DNA from: JAABTL01 sp964465355
GTDB lineage: Bacteria > Deinococcota > Deinococci > Deinococcales > Trueperaceae
Assembly (NCBI GenBank): GCA_964465355.1
Contig: CAYXJZ010000082.1
Location: 1-15,233, forward strand
Length of the DNA stretch: 15,233 bases
Direction of reading: 5' to 3'
Shown: in pieces, positions 1-4,624 of the stretch
Layout: every line of letters begins with the position of its first letter
How positions within the stretch are numbered: position 1 is the first letter of the stretch
Notes under the pieces: model-generated
Databases searched by the model: none
Told to the model about the DNA's origin: nothing
Seen by the model: the letters and a program-made list of their open reading frames with translations, nothing else
Program-made: the position numbers and the translations under genes

Positions 1-846
1 CGTGTCCTTCGTAGGTTACGTCACCAGCCCCTGCTCAGCCGCGACGAACTGCCCAACGGCGCCCGCGAGGCGGTGGCCCTCGACCTGGAGACCACCGGCC
101 TCGACCACGCCACCGACCTGCCCATCGAGCTGGGCATGGTGCGCTTCGCCTACGACGACGACGGAAGGGTGCTCGGCTTGACCGGCGCCCTCAGCGGCTT
201 CGAGGACCCTGGCCGGCCGCTCACGGCCGAGATCGTCCAGCTCACCGGCATCAGCGACGACGACCTGCGGGGCCAGCGCTTCGACGACGAGGCGGTGGCG
301 AAGCTGCTCCACGGCGTGCACCTGGTGGTGGCCCACAACGCCGCCTTCGACAGGCCCTTCGCGGAGCGCCGTTGGCCCAAGCTGGCCGAGCTGGCATGGG
401 CCTGCAGCCTGCGCGAGCTGCCTTGGCGCGAGGAGGGCTTCGAGGGCTCCGGCCAGCAGGCGTTGCTGAACGCCCATGGCCTGTTCTTCGATGGCCACAG
501 GGCCGAGGAGGATGCCCGTGCCCTCGTCGCCCTGCTCGCGTTGCCGCTGCGGCTGTCGGGGGACCCCGCCTTCCAGCGCCTGCGGCAGTCGGCGCTGCGC
601 AGCCAGGTGCGGCTGTGGGCGGTGGGCTCGCCCTTCGAGAGCAAGGACCTGCTCAGGGCGCGCGGCTACCGTTGGAACGCCGAGGGCAAGAGCTGGTGGG
701 TGGACGTGGAGGAGGGGGCGGTGGAGGAGGAGAAGCAGTGGCTGCATGACGCCGTCTACCGCCGCCGTCCCCCGGAGTTGCCGCAGTTGCGGCTGGATGC
801 CTGGTCGCGCTACTCCAAGCGGGTGCCTGAGGTGGCGCCGGCCTGA
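1..846 (+). CDS. DEDDh 3'-5' exonuclease, DnaQ/PolC-epsilon family (5' end outside window)
   Basis: This protein is expected to remove nucleotides from DNA or RNA 3' ends using two metal ions, as in the DnaQ superfamily. Counting codons from base 1, the DEDDh residues are all visible: D28 and E30 in LDLETTG, D117 in HNAAFD, and H166 with D171 in HRAEEDA. A C-terminal extension follows (about codons 200-280), containing a GYRWNAEGKSWW stretch; I recall a similar extension in stand-alone proteobacterial DnaQ-family exonucleases. The frame is open to base 1. The first in-frame GTG (73) would start only three residues before the catalytic Asp and remove the first beta-strand, so the true start probably lies upstream of the window. 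The stop is TGA at 844-846. RhlE follows on the same strand after 155 bp. It may act in repair or RNA turnover; it is not obviously the replicative epsilon subunit. Family assignment is firm, cellular role unknown. Confidence 0.88.
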   Translation, partial: RVLRRLRHQPLLSRDELPNGAREAVALDLETTGLDHATDLPIELGMVRFAYDDDGRVLGLTGALSGFEDPGRPLTAEIVQLTGISDDDLRGQRFDDEAVAKLLHGVHLVVAHNAAFDRPFAERRWPKLAELAWACSLRELPWREEGFEGSGQQALLNAHGLFFDGHRAEEDARALVALLALPLRLSGDPAFQRLRQSALRSQVRLWAVGSPFESKDLLRARGYRWNAEGKSWWVDVEEGAVEEEKQWLHDAVYRRRPPELPQLRLDAWSRYSKRVPEVAPA

Positions 847-969
847 GGCGCGGTGCCCTGGTCCGCGGTGACGTCCTCGTCGGGCGCATGAACACACCTC
901 TCACCTCCCACCGTGTAGAGTGATCGGTCGGGCCTGAGTGCCCGGACTGCGGACGAGTTGAGGAGAGAC

Positions 970-990
970 CTCGGCTAGTGATCCGCCGAG
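970..990 (+). promoter_or_regulatory. Leader hairpin overlapping the rhlE ribosome-binding site
   Basis: CTCGGC (970-975) can pair with GCCGAG (985-990) around a 9-nt loop. The SD-like AGAGGA (989-994), 7 nt before the ATG at 1002, begins inside the 3' arm, so folding would partly hide it. A competing GAGG/CCTC stem (960-963 with 969-972) is also possible. The 155-bp gap upstream has one weak -10-like TAGAGT (916-921) but no convincing -35. The pairing is seen directly; a regulatory role is inference. Confidence 0.3.
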
Positions 991-1001
991 AGGACTCCCA
1001 C

Positions 1002-2390
1002 ATGAGTTTTGACCCCTTCGCGCTGCACCCGCGCGTGCTGGCAGGCGTGCGCGCCGTCGGCTACACCGCGCCAACCCCCATCCAAGAGCAGGCCATCCCG
1101 CACGTCATGGCGGGCAAGGACGTGCTTGGCCTTGCCCAGACCGGCACAGGCAAGACGGCGGCCTTCGCGCTGCCCATCCTGCACAAGCTGCTCAGCGAGG
1201 GCGGCCGTGGCCGCACCCGCGCCCTCGTCATCGCCCCCACCCGCGAGCTGGCCGAGCAGATCCACCAGAGCTTCCTCGCCCTCGGCCAAGGCACCGGCCT
1301 GCGCAGCGCCACCATCTACGGCGGCGTCGGCATGAACCCGCAGATCCAGGCGCTGCAGCGCGGCACCGACGTCATCGTCGCCTGCCCCGGCCGCCTGCTC
1401 GACCTCATGCAGCAGGGCTACGGCAACTTCTCCAAGCTCGAAGTGCTGGTGCTCGACGAGGCCGATCACATGTTCGACATGGGCTTCCTGCCCGACATCC
1501 GCAACATCCTCGGTCGCCTGCCGAAGGATCGGCAGTCGCTGCTCTTCTCCGCCACCATGCCCGCCGCCGTGCGGCACCTGGTGGACGAGACGCTGAAGGA
1601 CCCGGTCACCGTGGCCGTCGATCGCTCCGCCACCGCGGCCGAGACGGTGGACCACGTGCTCTACCCGGTGCCCCAGCACCTCAAGACCGACCTGCTGCTG
1701 GAGCTGCTGCGCCGCTGGGACGCCCGCAGGGTGCTGGTCTTCGCCCGCACCAAGCACCGCGCCAAGCGCCTGGCCGAGAAGCTGGACGGTCGCGGCGGCC
1801 TCAACGTCGCATCGCTGCAGGGCAACCTCTCGCAGCGCAAGCGGCAGGAGGCGCTCGACGGCTTCAAGCGCGGCGACGTGCACGTGCTGGTGGCCACCGA
1901 CATCGCCGCCCGCGGCATCGACGTGGCCATGGTGAGCCACGTGGTGAACTACGACATCCCCGACAGCGAGGAAGCCTACGTGCACCGCATCGGCCGCACC
2001 GGCAGGGCCACCAACGAGGGTGACGCCGTCACCTTCGTGACCCCGGATGACGCCTCCATGGTGCGCCGCATCGAGAAGACGCTTGGCGTCCCCATCGAGC
2101 GGGTGGACCTCGAAGGCTTCGACTACCGCGTGCCTGCGCCAGCCAGGTTGGACGCCGACGAGCGCCGCTTCGAACGAGGCGGGGTCGCGGGCGGTGGACA
2201 GGCAGGGCGTGGTGGCCAAGGGGGTCGTGGCGGTCGGCCTGCGCATCAGCGCAGTGCTCCCCAAGGCGCATCGGCTCCGAGTGGCGGCCGCGGCGGCAGC
2301 CAGGGTGGCCCCCGTGGCGGTGGAGGCAGTGGCGGCCAACGACCTGGCGGCAGCTCCCGCGCCACCGGCCGCCGTCCCGGCCGCGGCTAG
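1002..2390 (+). CDS. rhlE: DEAD-box ATP-dependent RNA helicase, RhlE type
   Basis: This is an ATP-driven RNA unwinding enzyme of 462 aa, probably acting in ribosome assembly, RNA decay or cold adaptation in the cytoplasm. Motifs appear in order: Q motif (Gln28), motif I AQTGTGKT (45-52), Ia PTRELAE (79-85), GG (107-108), CPGR (128-131, usually TPGR), DEAD (152-155), SAT (183-185), VFART (246-250), ARGID (303-307) and HRIGRTGR (328-335). From about residue 383 the tail is Gly/Arg/Ser-rich with repeated RGG-like units, a disordered RNA-binding extension typical of RhlE-like proteins. I chose ATG 1002 because AGAGGA lies 7 nt upstream and the product begins MSFDPF, as in the family. An in-frame GTG at 978 would add eight residues and has a worse-spaced SD. 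The gene ends before a hairpin terminator. CsdA/DeaD is less likely because its long C-terminal dimerisation and RNA-binding domains are absent. Confidence 0.93.
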   Translation: MSFDPFALHPRVLAGVRAVGYTAPTPIQEQAIPHVMAGKDVLGLAQTGTGKTAAFALPILHKLLSEGGRGRTRALVIAPTRELAEQIHQSFLALGQGTGLRSATIYGGVGMNPQIQALQRGTDVIVACPGRLLDLMQQGYGNFSKLEVLVLDEADHMFDMGFLPDIRNILGRLPKDRQSLLFSATMPAAVRHLVDETLKDPVTVAVDRSATAAETVDHVLYPVPQHLKTDLLLELLRRWDARRVLVFARTKHRAKRLAEKLDGRGGLNVASLQGNLSQRKRQEALDGFKRGDVHVLVATDIAARGIDVAMVSHVVNYDIPDSEEAYVHRIGRTGRATNEGDAVTFVTPDDASMVRRIEKTLGVPIERVDLEGFDYRVPAPARLDADERRFERGGVAGGGQAGRGGQGGRGGRPAHQRSAPQGASAPSGGRGGSQGGPRGGGGSGGQRPGGSSRATGRRPGRG

Positions 2391-2445
2391 GCACAGCGCC
2401 GAGCCGAACGACCCGCTCGGGTCAGACCCAGCCAATGACGCATCT

Positions 2446-2475
2446 AGAAGCCCCGGCCAGTGCGGCGGGGCTTCT
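2446..2475 (+). terminator. Rho-independent-type terminator after rhlE
   Basis: AGAAGCCCCG (2446-2455) pairs perfectly over 10 bp with CGGGGCTTCT (2466-2475) around a 10-nt loop. The T-rich end of the stem continues into TGTC, so the U tract is weak. It lies 56 nt after the rhlE stop and 76 nt from the end of the converging yeiH-like gene. It suits the + strand; the opposite strand has no T run after the stem. Confidence 0.62.
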
Positions 2476-2492
2476 TGTCGATGGGAGCCTGA

Positions 2493-2506
2493 CGATGGCG
2501 CCATCG
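2493..2506. repeat. 14-bp perfect palindrome between convergent genes
   Basis: CGATGGCGCCATCG is a perfect 14-bp palindrome in the 161-bp gap (2391-2551) between rhlE and the yeiH-like gene. It is separate from the terminator hairpin. Its core has the form GATGG-nn-CCATC, which recurs at 3651-3662 on the other side of the yeiH-like gene. It could be a protein-binding site or chance; function unknown. Confidence 0.35.
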
Positions 2507-2551
2507 ACTCGGGCGCTGCCTACGTCTTCAGCTGGTGAGGGCCGGCTACGC

Positions 2552-3601
2552 TCAACCCGCCGTCGCCCCCAGCCACCAACCGTAGTAGGCGGTCATCGCA
2601 GCGAGCAGGGTGAGGAAGCCGACGGTCGCCAGGCCGATGGCCTGGGCGCCCACCCTCCCCAGCGTCCGTAGGTCGACGGCCAGGCCGATGCCGGCCATGG
2701 CCGCGGTGGTGAGGACGGTGCCGGACAGGCTGAAGGCGGCGATCCAGGCGGTCGGCAGGCCACCGAGTGTCGTGAGCGTGGCCAGGCCGAGGAAGGCAAG
2801 CAGGTAGGCGGGCAGTGGCGGAAGCCGGGGCCGGCCTACCGCTCCTTTGGCCGGGCTCGAGCCGCTGAGCAGCAGCAGCGCAGGCGCCAACAGCAGCACG
2901 CGGGAGAGCTTGACCAGCAAGGCCAGCTCGCCCGCGCCGCCGCCTGTGGCTGCGTCGTCGTGCACCGTGACGCCGTCTCCGCCTCCGATGCTGGCCCCGG
3001 CGGCCACCACCTGGCCCACCTCCTGCAGCGTGGCGCCTGCCAAGGCGGCCATGGTGGCGACCGGCGTGACCTCCATGCGGTCCCAGGCCACGAAGCCGAG
3101 CACCGCCAGGGTGCCGACCAGGCTGATGGCGGCAATGGCGGCCGAGGCATGCTCCTGCTTGGCCCGCAGCACCGGCAGGGCGGCGGCGATGGCCGAAGCG
3201 CCGCAGATGGCGGTGCCGACGGCCACCGCGCGCCGAAGCTCCACCGGCAGGCGCGCCGCCCTGCCCACCCACTCCACCGCCATGAAGGCCACCACGGCGC
3301 CAAGCACGCTGCCGACCAGCAGCACGGGACCAAGCTCCAGCAGTACGCGGGCGTCCAGCCTGACGCCAAGGAACACGATGCCCAAGCGCAGCAGCCACTT
3401 TCCTGCCCACTCGGTGCCGAGGTCAGACACGGTGTCGCCCTTGGCTACGGTCCGCCACGCCAGGCCGAGGAGCAGGCTCAGCAGCAGCGGCCCCAACAGC
3501 CCGAATCCGGGCAGGGTGGCCAGGGCGAAGGCGACGGCCGTGAGCACGCCCACCCGCAGCAGGCCAGGCAGGTGGGCGAGGACGGCGGATCGCTGGGGCA
3601 T
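2552..3601 (-). CDS. YeiH/UPF0324 family putative sulfate/sulfite exporter, integral membrane protein
   Basis: This is a 349-aa polytopic membrane protein with about nine or ten hydrophobic segments, matching the usual UPF0324 length. Family signatures: KWLLRLGIVFLGVRL (68-82), VGTAICGASAIAA (128-140), GATLQEVGQVVAAG (189-202), KLSRVLLLAP (231-240) and GIGLAVDLRTL (304-314). The family is annotated as a putative sulfate exporter; transport has not been firmly shown for most members. Two oddities: residue 193 is Gln where relatives such as E. coli YeiH have His (TVHEVAQ), and a Gly/Asp-rich stretch (about 204-224) sits between that motif and the next helix. The ATG at 3601 has no SD; TAGCCT lies 6 nt upstream, suggesting a leaderless mRNA. 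The gene is divergent from a YeiE/CysL-like LysR gene, the arrangement of E. coli yeiE-yeiH, which supports control by that regulator and a role in sulfur-oxyanion stress. Confidence 0.88.
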   Translation of the reverse strand: MPQRSAVLAHLPGLLRVGVLTAVAFALATLPGFGLLGPLLLSLLLGLAWRTVAKGDTVSDLGTEWAGKWLLRLGIVFLGVRLDARVLLELGPVLLVGSVLGAVVAFMAVEWVGRAARLPVELRRAVAVGTAICGASAIAAALPVLRAKQEHASAAIAAISLVGTLAVLGFVAWDRMEVTPVATMAALAGATLQEVGQVVAAGASIGGGDGVTVHDDAATGGGAGELALLVKLSRVLLLAPALLLLSGSSPAKGAVGRPRLPPLPAYLLAFLGLATLTTLGGLPTAWIAAFSLSGTVLTTAAMAGIGLAVDLRTLGRVGAQAIGLATVGFLTLLAAMTAYYGWWLGATAG

Positions 3602-3607
3602 CCGGGG

Positions 3608-3613
3608 AGGCTA
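3608..3613 (-). promoter_or_regulatory. Putative -10 element for a leaderless yeiH-like transcript
   Basis: Read on the minus strand, TAGCCT fits TAnnnT and ends 6 nt before the ATG at 3601. No SD is present in the intervening CCCCGG. No convincing -35 is visible 17-18 nt further upstream. The spacing matches known leaderless promoters, but the call rests on one hexamer. Confidence 0.38.
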
Positions 3614-3630
3614 AGTCGGCCAGTAGCCAT

Positions 3631-3662
3631 CGAGGAAGAGCCCTCGTGCCGATGGATCCATC
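3631..3662. promoter_or_regulatory. Candidate LysR operator dyads in the yeiH-like/lysR divergent region
   Basis: Two symmetric elements lie side by side within the 82-bp divergent region (3602-3683). CGAGG-N6-CCTCG spans 3631-3646, and GATGGATCCATC, a perfect 12-bp palindrome, spans 3651-3662. An outer CCATCG (3627-3632) also pairs with CGATGG (3650-3655). LysR regulators usually bind such dyads beside their own gene and repress themselves while activating the divergent target. The symmetry is seen directly; binding is inferred. Confidence 0.42.
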
Positions 3663-3671
3663 AGCTTGGCT

Positions 3672-3677
3672 TATGGT
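3672..3677 (+). promoter_or_regulatory. Putative -10 element for a leaderless lysR transcript
   Basis: TATGGT fits TAnnnT and ends 6 nt before the ATG at 3684, the same spacing as the yeiH-like gene on the other strand. There is no purine-rich SD in the intervening ATAGCC. The -35 region is not recognisable. Confidence 0.4.
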
Positions 3678-3683
3678 ATAGCC

Positions 3684-4616
3684 ATGCCCGCCATCGACCC
3701 GCTGCTATTGCGCACCTTCCTGGCGGTGGTGCGTGCCGGCAGCATCACCGCCGCCGCCGTCCAGCTCCACCGTTCGCAGCCGGCCGTCACCGCCGCCCTG
3801 CAGCGGCTGGAGGGCGCCTTCGGCGAGCCCCTGTTCGACCGCGGCGCCCGCGGCGTGCGGCTGACCCACCTCGGGCACAGGCTCCGCCCCCACGCCGAGG
3901 CGCTGGAATGGGTGCTGTCCGGCGTGAACGAGCTCGCGCGCGAGACCAGCTCGCTAGGCGGCGGCGTCCTGCGCATCGCCGCCAGCACCACCATCGCCCT
4001 GTACTGGCTGCCCCCGCTGCTGGGCGACTTCCACCGGCGCCATCCCGCTCTGCGGGTGGCCGTGCGCACCCGTAACTCGCGCGAGGCCATGGCCGACCTG
4101 GCGGCAGGCGACGTCGACCTGGCGCTGGTCGAGGGGCCGGCCGGGAGCTGGGCCCATCTGCCAGGCGAGCTGCTGCAGGCCACGCCGGTGCACAGCGACG
4201 AGCTGGTGGTCATCGCGCCGGCCGGCCATCCATGGGCGCGGCGGGCGAAGCTGCGGCCGCATGACCTCCACGGCGTGGCCTTCGTTGGCCGCGAGGCCGG
4301 TTCCGGCACCCGCGACATCGTCGACCGCGTGCTGGGCGAGGCAGGCGTGGTGCCCGACGTGCGACTCGAGCTGAGCGAGCCAGAGGCCATGAAGCTGGCG
4401 GTGGCGGCCGGCATGGGCGTGGCCGTCATGTCGCGCATCGCGGTGGAGGAGGAGGTGGCCGCCGGCCGTCTGGCGGCCTTGCCTTGCGACCACGACGGCC
4501 TGCGTAGGGACTTCACCCTGCTCCATCCGCCGCCGGAGCTGGCCAGCCAGGCGGCCCGCGCCTTCGTGGCGGATGCGCTGGGCTGGGATGAACGGCGGCC
4601 TGCGAAGGTAGGCTGA
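3684..4616 (+). CDS. LysR-family transcriptional regulator, YeiE/CysL/CbbR-like
   Basis: This is a 310-aa LysR-type regulator. Residues about 5-64 form the winged helix-turn-helix (LLLRTFLAVVRAG, then SQPAVTAALQRLEG as recognition helix), followed by a linker helix. The effector-binding domain starts near residue 93 (LRIAASTTIALYWLPPLL). The segment FVGREAGSGTRDIVD, and downstream EPEAMKLAVAAGMGVAVMS, are typical of the YeiE/CysL/CbbR branch, whose best-known members respond to sulfite, sulfur or carbon-fixation metabolites. The effector here is not known. ATG 3684 gives a normal N-terminus; the in-frame TTG at 3666 would add six residues across the likely promoter and was rejected. The divergent yeiH-like gene is the probable target. 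Its TGA is only 8 nt from the addB-like GTG, so the repair genes may be partly transcribed by read-through from this gene. Confidence 0.9.
   Translation: MPAIDPLLLRTFLAVVRAGSITAAAVQLHRSQPAVTAALQRLEGAFGEPLFDRGARGVRLTHLGHRLRPHAEALEWVLSGVNELARETSSLGGGVLRIAASTTIALYWLPPLLGDFHRRHPALRVAVRTRNSREAMADLAAGDVDLALVEGPAGSWAHLPGELLQATPVHSDELVVIAPAGHPWARRAKLRPHDLHGVAFVGREAGSGTRDIVDRVLGEAGVVPDVRLELSEPEAMKLAVAAGMGVAVMSRIAVEEEVAAGRLAALPCDHDGLRRDFTLLHPPPELASQAARAFVADALGWDERRPAKVG
4609..4614 (+). promoter_or_regulatory. Possible -10 element before addB, inside the lysR 3' end
   Basis: TAGGCT overlaps the lysR stop codon and ends 10 nt before the GTG at 4625. The intervening ACCCCCAC contains no SD. The 10-nt gap is longer than at the other starts here, so this is the weakest of the TAnnnT calls; read-through from lysR is the alternative. 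Confidence 0.25.
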
Positions 4617-4624
4617 CCCCCACG

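Noticed and set aside
73..75. GTG as start of the exonuclease
   Set aside because: It would delete the first beta-strand before the catalytic LDLETTG, and the frame stays open to base 1 with plausible protein sequence.
975..2504. A 509-codon open frame on the minus strand
   Set aside because: It is antisense to the RhlE gene and ends in its 5' leader; the product shows no known motif.
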